Assembly (NCBI RefSeq): GCF_007677725.1
Contig: NZ_VEDF01000007.1
Coordinates: forward strand, 236,071-300,070
DNA: 64,000 nucleotides
Reading direction: 5' to 3'
Origin: Pseudomonas sp. URMO17WK12:I11
GTDB lineage: Bacteria; Pseudomonadota; Gammaproteobacteria; Pseudomonadales; Pseudomonadaceae
In this document: in pieces, positions 14,923-23,780 of the stretch
Position numbering within the stretch: the stretch's first letter is position 1
Layout: each line of letters opens with the position of its first letter
Notes under the pieces: model-generated
Database searches by the model: none
The model's input: only the letters and a program-made list of their open reading frames with translations
Told to the model about the DNA's origin: nothing
Position numbers and translations under genes: made by a program

Positions 14923-17694
14923 TCAGGATGTCGGCGCAGGATTGGCCTGGGCCTGGCGCTGATCGGCCCAGTACTGGATCAATTCACGCAGCTGCGAGAG
15001 CTCGACCGGCTTGGCCATATGCCCATCCATCCCGGCGAGCCGTGCGCGTTCCTTGTGTTCGGCGAGAATGTGCGCGGTCAGCGCTACCACTGGCGTACGC
15101 TGGCGTCGCTGGGTGGATTCCCAGGCGCGCAACTGCTGGGTGGCAGAGAAGCCATCGAGCACCGGCATTTCGCAGTCCATCAACACCAGGTCGTAGCGCT
15201 GGGCTTTCATGGCTTGCAGCGCCTCTTCGCCATTGCTGGCCGTGTCGGGCTGCAGGTTGAGCTTGCCCAGCATGCCGCGGATCACCTTGGTCGAAATACT
15301 GTTGTCTTCGGCGACCAGCACCCGGAAGTCGCTGGGCAGCTCGAGCGCAGCCGGAGCGGCTGACAGCGCCGTTGGGATGGCCTGCTCGCGGCCGCGTTGG
15401 GCCAGTTCTTCGGCCAGGGTGGTTTTCAGCGTGTAGCCGGCCACCGGTTTGGCCAGGATGCGCTTGATGCCTGCGTTGCGGGCAATGACCTTGCTTGGCG
15501 CGTTGCTGATGCCGGTGAGCATGACCACCAGGATGTCGTGGTTCAGGCTCGGGTCTTCCTTGATCTTGGCGGCCAGCTGCATGCCGGTCATGCCGGGCAT
15601 GTTCTGGTCCAGTAGCACGGCGTCGAAGTAGTCGCGCAGGTGCGCCTTGGTGCGCAGCAGCGCCAGGGCTTCCTTGCCTGAAGGCACCGCGCTGACGTTC
15701 ATGCCCCACGCGCTGCATTGCTGCACCAGCACCTTGCGACAGGTGTCGTTGTCGTCCACCACCAGCACCCGCGCATCACGCAACGGCCCGTCGAGGTCGG
15801 CAGGGGGTTGCTCCAGGCGCGAAGGGTCAAGGGGCAGGGTCAGCCACAGGGTGTTGCCCATGCTGGTGCTGCTCTTGATGCCAAACTCACCTTGCATCAG
15901 GCCGATCAACTGCTTGGCGATGATCAGCCCCAGATGCCCGCCGAGCTTGTTGCTGGAGAGGAAGTGATGGCTATGCAGCTCGGCCTGCAGCAGCGCTTCG
16001 CGCTCAGCGGCGGGCAGTGGCTCGCCGCTGTCCTGCACGGCGATGCGCAGGCGCGGATTGTCGCCGCGCTGGTCCAGCGCCACGACCAGGAGGATCTCGC
16101 CGTGACCGGTGTTTTTCAGGGCGTTCTCCAGCAGGCTCGACAACGCCTGGCGCAGGCGCGTGGGATCGCCGCTGATGACCCGCGGTACCTGTGGCTGGGT
16201 GAAACTGATCAATTCAATGTTCTGCTGCTCGGCCTTGGCGCGGAAGATGTTGAGGCAATCTTCGATCAACGCGTTGAGGTCGAACTGCACGTCATCGAGC
16301 TCGATCTGCCGAGATTCGAGCTTGGAGATGTCGAGAATCTCGTTGATCAGCGTCAGCAGCTCGTTGCCGGCGCTGTGAATGGTCTGCACGTAGTCACGCT
16401 GCTTGACCGACAGCGGCGTTCCGAGCAGCAATTCGGTCATGCCTAACACGCCGTTCATCGGCGTGCGGATTTCATGGCTGATCTTGGCCAGAAATTCTGC
16501 TTTTGCATTGATTTCCGCATCACTGGCGGCCAATGCGCGGCTGGCGCTGAAGCGCTCTTCGCTCATGCGCCGCAGCCGCTCGCTCACCGCCAGGTTGAGC
16601 AGCAGCCCGCTGGTGACCGTCAGGCCGAGCAGGATGCACAGCAGCCAGGGTGTCGAGGTACGGGTCAGGCCCAGCAGTGCCGGCAACAGCACTAGGCCGC
16701 CCAGGTTGAAGACCAGCATGGCCAGGGTGAACAGCCGTGCCGGGGCATAGCCCTTGTACCAGTGATAGCAGCTGGTCAGCAGCATGGTCATGCTGCCGAT
16801 GGCTAACAGCGCGTAGGTCATCAGGTTCAGCGGCAAGGTGTCGACGAACAGCAGCACCAGCCCGCTCACGGCGGCGACCAGCATCTCGCCTTGCAGCAAA
16901 CGGTTGAGCCGCGGTGCGCTGCAGGCTGCGAAGAAATGCTGGGTGAAATACAAACCCGACAGCCCAGCCAATACCAGGGTCAGGTAGGCCGCCGGGGTTT
17001 GCGCACTGTGCCACAGGTGCCACCACGGCCCGCTGAGGTTGAGCAGGATCAAACCGCTGAGCAACATCAGGCTGTGGTAGAGCGCCAGATACAGTGTGGT
17101 ACCGGAGCGGGTGTAGAGAAAACGGATCAGGTTATGCAAGATGAGCATCACCAGGCCGCCGAACAGCATGCCGAACAGCAGCGGCTGGCTGCGATCGGAG
17201 GCAGCCACGGCGGCTGATTCCAAGGTGATCGCCGGGCGCAGTTGGTGCTCGGAGACCAACCGCAGGTAAATGTCCAGCGGTTGCTGGCTGTTGGGCAGGG
17301 GCAACACGTGATCGCTGCCGCGCAGCGTCGGGTCGGCCTTGCCGCCTTCACGCCCATGGTGCAGTTGGCGTACCAGGCGTTGGCCATCCAGGGCGTACAA
17401 GTCCAGGCGCGACAGGTCCGGGGCGAAGATGCGCAGCAACTGCTCCTGATCGCCCGGCTCCAGACGGTAATGCAACCACAGCGCCTGCTCGGCAGGGGCG
17501 GCGTCCAGCTCGCCCAGCGTAGTGGGGCTGAACTGACTGCGATAGCGGTCCGAACGTACGTCGGAGAGTTGCAGATTGGCCTGTTCATCGAGCAGCGCCG
17601 ACCATCCCACGCCGTCGTCGGCCGAAGCCGCACGCAGGCAGAGCAGGGTCAGCAAGCTGACGATCAGAGCTGTGGCAATCCGAAGCCGACGCAC
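14923..17694 (-). CDS. retS: RetS hybrid sensor kinase / double response regulator
   Basis: A 923-residue protein: signal peptide, periplasmic 7TMR-DISMED2 domain (about 30-160), seven-helix 7TMR-DISM membrane region (about 175-375), HisKA with H407 in FLAKISHEIRTP, HATPase, and two receivers with D696 (LLDQNMPG) and D840 (LMDCEMP). I recall H424, D713 and D858 in P. aeruginosa RetS, the same spacing within one residue. RetS binds GacS and blocks the Gac/Rsm cascade, favouring motility over biofilm. The G1 box reads DSGEP rather than DxGxG. GTG at 17694 is chosen over ATG at 17862 because AGGAAGGGA precedes it and a signal peptide follows. Position beside purD matches P. aeruginosa. Confidence 0.92.
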   Translation of the reverse strand: MRRLRIATALIVSLLTLLCLRAASADDGVGWSALLDEQANLQLSDVRSDRYRSQFSPTTLGELDAAPAEQALWLHYRLEPGDQEQLLRIFAPDLSRLDLYALDGQRLVRQLHHGREGGKADPTLRGSDHVLPLPNSQQPLDIYLRLVSEHQLRPAITLESAAVAASDRSQPLLFGMLFGGLVMLILHNLIRFLYTRSGTTLYLALYHSLMLLSGLILLNLSGPWWHLWHSAQTPAAYLTLVLAGLSGLYFTQHFFAACSAPRLNRLLQGEMLVAAVSGLVLLFVDTLPLNLMTYALLAIGSMTMLLTSCYHWYKGYAPARLFTLAMLVFNLGGLVLLPALLGLTRTSTPWLLCILLGLTVTSGLLLNLAVSERLRRMSEERFSASRALAASDAEINAKAEFLAKISHEIRTPMNGVLGMTELLLGTPLSVKQRDYVQTIHSAGNELLTLINEILDISKLESRQIELDDVQFDLNALIEDCLNIFRAKAEQQNIELISFTQPQVPRVISGDPTRLRQALSSLLENALKNTGHGEILLVVALDQRGDNPRLRIAVQDSGEPLPAAEREALLQAELHSHHFLSSNKLGGHLGLIIAKQLIGLMQGEFGIKSSTSMGNTLWLTLPLDPSRLEQPPADLDGPLRDARVLVVDDNDTCRKVLVQQCSAWGMNVSAVPSGKEALALLRTKAHLRDYFDAVLLDQNMPGMTGMQLAAKIKEDPSLNHDILVVMLTGISNAPSKVIARNAGIKRILAKPVAGYTLKTTLAEELAQRGREQAIPTALSAAPAALELPSDFRVLVAEDNSISTKVIRGMLGKLNLQPDTASNGEEALQAMKAQRYDLVLMDCEMPVLDGFSATQQLRAWESTQRRQRTPVVALTAHILAEHKERARLAGMDGHMAKPVELSQLRELIQYWADQRQAQANPAPTS

Positions 17695-17830
17695 TACGAG
17701 ATCCCTTCCTAGCCGATGTGCCAGGCACTTACTATGCGCGGCGTGCCAACGCGAAGGCAAGGCCCTTCCGGAGCCCTGTCGACGAGCCGGATGCCGCAGG
17801 CACGTGGCGCTGCGGCAAAACCGGTGAAAT

Positions 17831-19126
17831 TTACTGCTGGTGCTCACCGCGTTCGCGGGCAATCGCCCGGTAGCCGATGTCGGTGCGATAGAAGCTGCCG
17901 TTCCAGCTCACTTGCTTGGCCAGACGGTAGGCTTGCTGCTGGGCATCGGCAACGCTGGCGCCCATGGCAGTGGCGCACAGCACGCGGCCGCCGCTGGTAA
18001 CCACGTGACCATCCTTGAGCGAAGTGCCGGCATGGAACACCTTGCCTTCGATCGCGGCGGCGGCCTCCAGACCCTGGATCACATCACCTTTGGCGTAGTC
18101 GCCTGGATAGCCACCAGCGGCCAGGACCACACCGAGGCTCGGCCGTGGGTCCCACTGCGCTTCGACCTTGTCCAGTGCCTTGGCGAAGGCGGCCTCGATC
18201 AGCAGCACCAGGCTCGACTCCAGGCGCAGCATGACGGGCTGGGTTTCAGGATCGCCGAAACGGCAGTTGAACTCGATGACCTTGGGGTTGCCCGCCTTGT
18301 CGATCATCAGGCCTGCATAGAGGAAACCGGTGTAGACGTTGCCTTCTTCGGCCATGCCGCGCACGGTCGGCCAGATCACTTGGTCCATCACGCGCTGGTG
18401 CACATCGGCGGTAACGACCGGGGCAGGGGAGTAGGCGCCCATGCCACCGGTGTTCGGCCCAGTGTCCTGATCGCCGACGCGCTTGTGGTCCTGGCTGGTG
18501 GCCATTGGCAACACGTTGTGGCCGTCGACCATGACGATGAAGCTGGCTTCCTCGCCGTCCAGGAACTCTTCGATGACCACCCGCGAACCGGCGTCGCCGA
18601 AGGCATTGCCGGCCAGCATGTCACGCACGGCAGCCTCGGCTTCTTCGAGGGTCATGGCGACGATCACGCCTTTGCCAGCGGCCAGGCCGTCGGCCTTGAT
18701 CACGATCGGCGCGCCTTTTTCCTGCAGATAGGCCAGGGCTGGCTCGATTTCGGTGAAATTCTGGTAGTCGGCGGTCGGGATCTTGTGGCGCGCCAGGAAG
18801 TCCTTGGTGAAGGCTTTGGAGCCTTCCAGTTGCGCAGCGCCCTGGGTTGGACCGAAGCAGTCCAGGCCGCGGCTGCGGAACAGGTCGACCACGCCAATCA
18901 CCAGCGGCGCTTCCGGGCCGACGATGGTCAGGTCGACGTGCTTCTCGGCGAAGTCTGCCAGTTGTTCCAGGGCGCAGACGTCGATGGCGACGTTCTCGCA
19001 CTTGGCCTCGGTGGCAGTACCGGCATTGCCCGGTGCCACGAAGACTTTCTCCACCCGTGGGTCCTGGGCGACTTTCCAGGCCAGGGCGTGCTCACGGCCG
19101 CCGCTGCCAATGATCAAAACTTTCAT
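17831..19126 (-). CDS. purD: Phosphoribosylamine-glycine ligase
   Basis: A 431-residue GAR synthetase of the ATP-grasp superfamily, second step of purine synthesis. The N-terminal MKVLIIGSGGREHALAWK motif and the ATP-grasp signature RFGDPETQ (about residue 288) are clear. It follows purH by 72 bases in the same direction; the purH-purD pair is a usual arrangement. The stop lies 136 bases before the retS start, an interval in which I see no terminator. Confidence 0.98.
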   Translation of the reverse strand: MKVLIIGSGGREHALAWKVAQDPRVEKVFVAPGNAGTATEAKCENVAIDVCALEQLADFAEKHVDLTIVGPEAPLVIGVVDLFRSRGLDCFGPTQGAAQLEGSKAFTKDFLARHKIPTADYQNFTEIEPALAYLQEKGAPIVIKADGLAAGKGVIVAMTLEEAEAAVRDMLAGNAFGDAGSRVVIEEFLDGEEASFIVMVDGHNVLPMATSQDHKRVGDQDTGPNTGGMGAYSPAPVVTADVHQRVMDQVIWPTVRGMAEEGNVYTGFLYAGLMIDKAGNPKVIEFNCRFGDPETQPVMLRLESSLVLLIEAAFAKALDKVEAQWDPRPSLGVVLAAGGYPGDYAKGDVIQGLEAAAAIEGKVFHAGTSLKDGHVVTSGGRVLCATAMGASVADAQQQAYRLAKQVSWNGSFYRTDIGYRAIARERGEHQQ

Positions 19127-19198
19127 GTCAAAACCTCGAATTCTGGTTGGCGCCGATCCCGGTTCTGCTGTGCGAGCGAGGATCGGCGGCCATCTTGA

Positions 19199-20806
19199 TT
19201 AGTGGCGGAAGTGGCGCATGCCGGTGAACACCATGGCGATGCCGGCTTCGTCAGCAGCGGCGATCACTTCGGCATCGCGCATCGAACCACCTGGCTGGAT
19301 CACGGCGCTGATACCCGCCTTGGCGGCGTTGTCGATGCCATCACGGAACGGGAAGAAGGCATCCGAGGCCATCACGGCACCCTGAACCTGCAGGCCAGCG
19401 TGCTCAGCCTTGATCGCGGCGATGCGGGCCGAGTTGACGCGGCTCATCTGGCCGGCGCCGACACCGATGGTCTGGCGCTGCTTGGCGTAGACGATGGCGT
19501 TGGACTTGACGAACTTGGCCACTTTCCAGGCGAATACCAAGTCGTGGATTTCCTGCTCGGTCGGCGCGCGCTGGGTGACGATCTTCAGGTCATCGGCACC
19601 GATCATGCCGATGTCGCGGCTCTGCACCAGCAGCCCGCCATTGACGCGCTTGAAGTCCCACCCGGCGGCACGCTCGGCTGGCCACTCGCCGCACTCCAAA
19701 AGACGCACGTTCTGCTTGGCGGCGACCACGTCGCGGGCAGCCTGGGAGATTTTCGGGGCGATGATCACCTCGACGAACTGACGCTCGACGATCGCCTTGG
19801 CGGTTTCGCCATCGAGCTCGCGGTTGAAGGCGATGATGCCGCCGAAGGCCGATTCGGTGTCGGTGGCATAGGCCAGGTCGTAGGCCTTGCGAATGCCGCC
19901 TTCCTCTTCCGGTACCACCGCCACGCCGCACGGGTTGGCGTGCTTGACGATCACGCAGGCTGGCTTGACGAAGCTCTTGACGCATTCGAGCGCTGCGTCG
20001 GTGTCGGCCACGTTATTGAACGACAGCTCTTTGCCTTGCAGCTGCACGGCGGTGGAGATGCTGGCTTCGCCTTTTTTCGCTTCGACGTAGAACGCCGCGC
20101 TCTGGTGCGGGTTCTCGCCGTAGCGCATCTCCTGAGCCTTGACGAACTGGCTGTTGAAGGTACGTGGGAATTCGCTGCGCTCGGCGGTCGACAGGGTGTC
20201 TTGGCCTTGATCGATGGTGCCCATGTAGTTGGCGATCATGCCGTCGTAGGCGGCGGTGTGTTCGAACGCCTTGAGCATCAGGTCGAAGCGCTGGGCGTAG
20301 GTCAGGCCGCCGGCCTTGAGGCCGGCGAGCACGCTGGCGTAGTCGCCGGCGTTGACCACGATGGCGACATCCTTGTGGTTCTTGGCCGCCGAACGAACCA
20401 TGGTCGGACCGCCGATGTCGATGTTCTCGATGGCGGTCGGCAGGTCGCAACCTGGCTTGGCAATGGTGGCTTCGAACGGGTACAGGTTCACCGCGACCAG
20501 ATCGATCGGCTTGATCCCGTGTTCGTTCATGATGGCGTCGTCGGTGCCGCGACGACCGAGGATGCCGCCGTGGATTTTCGGGTGCAGGGTCTTGACCCGG
20601 CCGTCCATCATTTCGGCGAAGCCTGTGTAGTCGGCCACTTCCACCGCGTCGACGCCGTTGTCCTTGAGCAGCTTGTAGGTGCCGCCGGTGGACAGGATCT
20701 CGACACCGAGCTGTTGCAGCTCACGGGCGAATTCGAGGATACCGGTCTTGTCGGAGACGCTGATCAGGGCGCGGCGGACTGGCAGGCGGGTAGTCTGGTC
20801 GGTCAT
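19199..20806 (-). CDS. purH: Bifunctional AICAR transformylase / IMP cyclohydrolase
   Basis: A 535-residue PurH that catalyses the last two steps of IMP synthesis. N-terminal IMP cyclohydrolase domain begins RRALISVSDKTGILEFA; the C-terminal AICAR transformylase domain contains the KHANPCG motif (about residue 266). ATG at 20806 (MTDQTTRLP) is preferred; an ATG four codons upstream is possible. It lies downstream of fis with a terminator-like hairpin between, so it probably has its own promoter in 20807-20887. Confidence 0.98.
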   Translation of the reverse strand: MTDQTTRLPVRRALISVSDKTGILEFARELQQLGVEILSTGGTYKLLKDNGVDAVEVADYTGFAEMMDGRVKTLHPKIHGGILGRRGTDDAIMNEHGIKPIDLVAVNLYPFEATIAKPGCDLPTAIENIDIGGPTMVRSAAKNHKDVAIVVNAGDYASVLAGLKAGGLTYAQRFDLMLKAFEHTAAYDGMIANYMGTIDQGQDTLSTAERSEFPRTFNSQFVKAQEMRYGENPHQSAAFYVEAKKGEASISTAVQLQGKELSFNNVADTDAALECVKSFVKPACVIVKHANPCGVAVVPEEEGGIRKAYDLAYATDTESAFGGIIAFNRELDGETAKAIVERQFVEVIIAPKISQAARDVVAAKQNVRLLECGEWPAERAAGWDFKRVNGGLLVQSRDIGMIGADDLKIVTQRAPTEQEIHDLVFAWKVAKFVKSNAIVYAKQRQTIGVGAGQMSRVNSARIAAIKAEHAGLQVQGAVMASDAFFPFRDGIDNAAKAGISAVIQPGGSMRDAEVIAAADEAGIAMVFTGMRHFRH

Positions 20807-20836
20807 TTCGGATTCCAATAACGCGGTGGAGTCAGC

Positions 20837-20870
20837 AAAAAAGGCGTCTCTTCGCAGAGGCCGCCTTTTC
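20837..20870 (-). terminator. Terminator-like hairpin after fis
   Basis: An inverted repeat with arms AAAAGGCG and CGCCTTTT around a TTCG-containing loop region lies between the fis stop and purH start. On the minus strand it ends in a run of T, so it can end transcription from dusB-fis. On the plus strand it would also read as A-stem-T, so it may act in both directions. Confidence 0.65.
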
Positions 20871-20887
20871 TGATTGGGATTCTGGCT

Positions 20888-21208
20888 TTACAACAAGTCG
20901 TACTGCTTGAGCTTCTTGCGCAGGGTGCCACGGTTGAGACCGAGCATCTCGCTGGCCTTGGTCTGGTTGCCCTTCACGTAGTTCATCACGCTCTCGAGCA
21001 GGGGCGCCTCGACTTCGGAGAGCACCAGGTTGTACACGTCCGTGACGGTCGCGCCTTCCAGGTGTGCGAAGTAGTTGTGCAGCGCCTTCTCGACGCTGTC
21101 GCGAAGGGTCTGGCCCTCTTCGCTCGGCGTGTTGAGGTGCTGTTTGAGGTTGGCGTTGTCGCTCACGGGCGTTGTTCCACTCACTAATGTCTCGGTCATC
21201 ATCGTCAT
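20888..21208 (-). CDS. fis: Fis family nucleoid-associated DNA-binding protein
   Basis: A 106-residue Fis protein. The C-terminal helix-turn-helix is visible as GNQTKASEMLGLNRGTLRKKLKQY (stretch starting about residue 80, given here in part: GNQTKASEMLGL). Fis bends DNA, shapes the nucleoid and activates rRNA promoters. It overlaps dusB by four bases, the same dusB-fis operon as in enteric bacteria. The N-terminus MTMMTETL offers three close Met codons; the first is used. A strong rRNA-type promoter, a classical Fis target, ends this window. Confidence 0.96.
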   Translation of the reverse strand: MTMMTETLVSGTTPVSDNANLKQHLNTPSEEGQTLRDSVEKALHNYFAHLEGATVTDVYNLVLSEVEAPLLESVMNYVKGNQTKASEMLGLNRGTLRKKLKQYDLL

Positions 21209-22218
21209 GCGGCCACCCCTTGTCCGTCCTCTGTCTCAAGGCTCTGTCGACGCTCGCTGAAGTACTCGCGAACGTTGGCGCACTGCGCTTGTGTGTCTTC
21301 CAAAGCGTTGAACCGGGAGCGAAACTCCTTGCCGCCGGGTCGTGTTGCCAGATACCAGCCCACGTGCTTGCGGGCGATACGCACGCCCATCACATCGCCA
21401 TAGAAGGCATGCAGCGCGGCCAGGTGCTCCAGCAGGATGCGTTCCACTTCGTCCAACTGCGGGGCTGGCAAATGCTGGCCGGTCCGCAAAAAATGCTCGA
21501 TCTCGCGAAAGATCCACGGCCGCCCTTGGGCAGCCCGGCCAATCAGCAGGCCATCGACACCGGTGGCGTCCAGCACCGCCCGGGCCTTCTCCGGCGAGGT
21601 GATGTCGCCGTTGGCGAAAACCGGGATCGACACCGCCTGCTTGATGGCCGCGATGGTCTCGTATTCGGCGTCGCCGGTGTACAGGTCGGCGCGTGTACGG
21701 CCATGCACCGCCAGCGCCTGGATGCCAGCCTGTTCGGCAATCTTCGCCACGTTCAGGCCGTTCTTGTTCGCCCGGTCCCAGCCGGTGCGGATCTTCAAGG
21801 TCACCGGAACCTCCACTGCGCCGACCACGGCGTGGAGAATCTCGGCTACCAATGCTTCATCTCTCAATAAAGCAGAGCCTGCAGCTTTGTTGCAGACTTT
21901 TTTGGCCGGACAGCCCATGTTGATATCGATGATCTGGGCGCCAGCCTCGACATTGGCCCGTGCTGCCGCTGCCATCATCTGCGCGTCGCCACCGGCGATC
22001 TGTACCGAGCGCGGCTCGGGATCGCCTTCATGGATGCGGCGCAGGCTGGACTTGCGGCTGTTCCACAGGCTCATGTCGCTGCTGACCATCTCCGACACCA
22101 CCATGCCAGCGCCGAGGCGCTGGCAAAGTGTACGGAAAGGCTGGTCCGTGACCCCGGCCATGGGCGCGAGGATCAGGTTGTTGCGTAGTGTGTAAGGGCC
22201 GATGCGTACCGCCGACAT
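21205..22218 (-). CDS. dusB: tRNA-dihydrouridine synthase B
   Basis: A 337-residue FMN-dependent enzyme that reduces uridine in the tRNA D-loop. TIM-barrel N-terminus with LAPMAGVTDQPFR (about residues 16-28), the catalytic-cysteine region NMGCPAKKVC (about 97-106) and the VHGRTRAD stretch. The ATG at 22218 starts MSAVRIGPYTL, as in the family; an upstream extension to 22353 is not family-like. It heads the dusB-fis operon with translational overlap to fis. Confidence 0.96.
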   Translation of the reverse strand: MSAVRIGPYTLRNNLILAPMAGVTDQPFRTLCQRLGAGMVVSEMVSSDMSLWNSRKSSLRRIHEGDPEPRSVQIAGGDAQMMAAAARANVEAGAQIIDINMGCPAKKVCNKAAGSALLRDEALVAEILHAVVGAVEVPVTLKIRTGWDRANKNGLNVAKIAEQAGIQALAVHGRTRADLYTGDAEYETIAAIKQAVSIPVFANGDITSPEKARAVLDATGVDGLLIGRAAQGRPWIFREIEHFLRTGQHLPAPQLDEVERILLEHLAALHAFYGDVMGVRIARKHVGWYLATRPGGKEFRSRFNALEDTQAQCANVREYFSERRQSLETEDGQGVAA

Positions 22219-22341
22219 AGGTGTTCCCTGTTGTGGGGCCGAATCTTTGGAGTTCGAAAAAGGGATCGCATGATACCCGCTCTCGATGACCGGATAAAGA
22301 TGGATTTGGATAAAATCTGAACAATTGGGGGCGCTGCAAGG

Positions 22342-22411
22342 GGCGAGCTCCAAGCTGCAGGAGCGAACAGGCCGGCTATCGGCTCGTTCGTCCTGTGGCG
22401 TGCAGCTCGCC
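22342..22411. repeat. Imperfect inverted repeat (REP-like) after the zinc-ribbon gene
   Basis: Outer arms GGCGAGCT (22342-22349) and AGCTCGCC (22404-22411) are perfect complements. Inside, CAGGA-G-CGAAC (22358-22368) pairs with GTTCGTCCTG (22386-22395) with one bulge, and GCCG (22371-22374) pairs with CGGC (22380-22383). The structure lies 10 bases after the stop of the minus-strand gene ending at 22421, without a T run. Position and form suit an extragenic palindromic element or a stabilising 3' hairpin; copy number elsewhere cannot be checked here. Confidence 0.5.
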
Positions 22412-22420
22412 GCTTGTCGC

Positions 22421-23737
22421 TTATTCCGGCGAGCGGAAGCTCAAGCTGTAGTTCACCGCCTTCGGGCCTGGGTCGAGGATGTCGAGGGCGATGTGGATCG
22501 GTGTCTGGCTGGGCATTTCGCCGCGCCCTGCCAGCTCGCCGGACAGATACTCGCTGGGCTTGAAGCGGCGGCTGGCGATCAGCTGGCCGTTGAGATCGGC
22601 AAAGCGCAGCTCCAGCAGCGGAAAGGGTTGGGCGAACGGCGCGCGGTTGTAGATGATCGCATCGACGATCAGGGCGCCGTTGAAGTCCGGATGGCTGCGC
22701 ACCACCAGGTTGCTGCTTTTGATGCGGCCGATATCGACCCGGGTGGGCACCTCGCAGCCCAGCACCGGGCACAGCTGCTGGAAGAGCGGCCGGTATTGGT
22801 CCTGACGGGCCATTTCGTCGAAGTGAAACCATACATACTGGAAGGCCAGCAGGGCTGCCGCCAGCAGGGTCAGTGTACCCCACAGCAAGCGCTTGCCCCA
22901 GTTCGGTGCAGGCTTTTCCCAGCCCAGTTGCAGCGGATCGTCCACCACATCGACCAACGGCTCCTTGCGCGTCGGGCGCTCCGGCCGGGCAGCGAGGCCC
23001 GGTTCCAGGCGCTCGCCAGGCTCTGGCTGATGCAGTTCGTCATGATCGGCCAATAGATGCGAGTCGCTGTCGTCGTCTCGAGCGCTCAGGCCTTTTTCGT
23101 GGACCATGTCATCGTCGTTGTCATCGAAACGAGCCGTCGATGCGGCGTCGGTCTGGACGGGCGTGGGCGCAAGGTCGTCCAGGTCGAGGTCCAGGCGAGC
23201 GCCGAGGGTGGGTTCGGTGCGCGCGTCTGCCTGCACTTCAGGCGGCTGTTCGTCCAGCAGCAGCGGCATCGGCTCCTCGGACGCTTCGGGCTCATGGGCA
23301 TCGTCGCTAGCCGTGCCGAACGGCACGTCATGCTGCTGGTCGCTGACCGGTTCATCGCGCCGGGCCTGGAGGTTGTCGGCAACGGCTTCGGCGCGTGGCT
23401 CGGTACGCTCGCCGCGGCGTTCGAGACGGGCCAGCTCCTGATCCAGGTCCAGTTCATCCAGGGCTTGTGCGGTGAGGGTCCAGTCATCCTTGGCCACCGC
23501 CGGCGTTGCGCTGGGCGAAGGCTCAGGCGCGGTCGTCGGTGCGAGTGGCGCCGCGGCCGGCTGCTCGGCAGCGGGGCCGGGGGCGGCGCGGTTCTGCTCC
23601 AACAGCTGCTTGGCCGCATTGAACACCTGCAGGCAGTGACCGCAGCGCACGACGCCACGGGCCACGCTCAGTTGCTGGTGGGTGACGCGAAAGCTGGTCT
23701 GGCAATGCGGGCACTGGGTGACGAAACTGTCGGTCAT
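22421..23737 (-). CDS. Zinc-ribbon, DUF3426 membrane protein
   Basis: A 438-residue protein. The N-terminal MJ0042-type zinc ribbon has CPHC at residues 9-12 and CGHC at about 32-35. A long acidic, Pro/Glu/Asp-rich linker (about 55-280) follows, then one membrane segment (LLWGTLTLLAAALLAFQYVW, about 285-304) and a C-terminal DUF3426 domain. This order is typical of the protein found between dusB-fis and prmA in pseudomonads. Function is unknown; the cytoplasmic zinc ribbon and periplasmic DUF3426 domain suggest a link across the inner membrane. The linker is low complexity and evolves fast. Confidence 0.87.
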   Translation of the reverse strand: MTDSFVTQCPHCQTSFRVTHQQLSVARGVVRCGHCLQVFNAAKQLLEQNRAAPGPAAEQPAAAPLAPTTAPEPSPSATPAVAKDDWTLTAQALDELDLDQELARLERRGERTEPRAEAVADNLQARRDEPVSDQQHDVPFGTASDDAHEPEASEEPMPLLLDEQPPEVQADARTEPTLGARLDLDLDDLAPTPVQTDAASTARFDDNDDDMVHEKGLSARDDDSDSHLLADHDELHQPEPGERLEPGLAARPERPTRKEPLVDVVDDPLQLGWEKPAPNWGKRLLWGTLTLLAAALLAFQYVWFHFDEMARQDQYRPLFQQLCPVLGCEVPTRVDIGRIKSSNLVVRSHPDFNGALIVDAIIYNRAPFAQPFPLLELRFADLNGQLIASRRFKPSEYLSGELAGRGEMPSQTPIHIALDILDPGPKAVNYSLSFRSPE

Positions 23738-23780
23738 GCGGCGATCCGGGAGCTGTACGAAAAAGGTAGTTTAGGCCCGC

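Noticed and set aside
17695..17862. ATG-started extension of RetS by 56 residues
   Set aside because: The extra residues are basic and low-complexity and hide the signal peptide; GTG 17694 has a strong ribosome-binding site.
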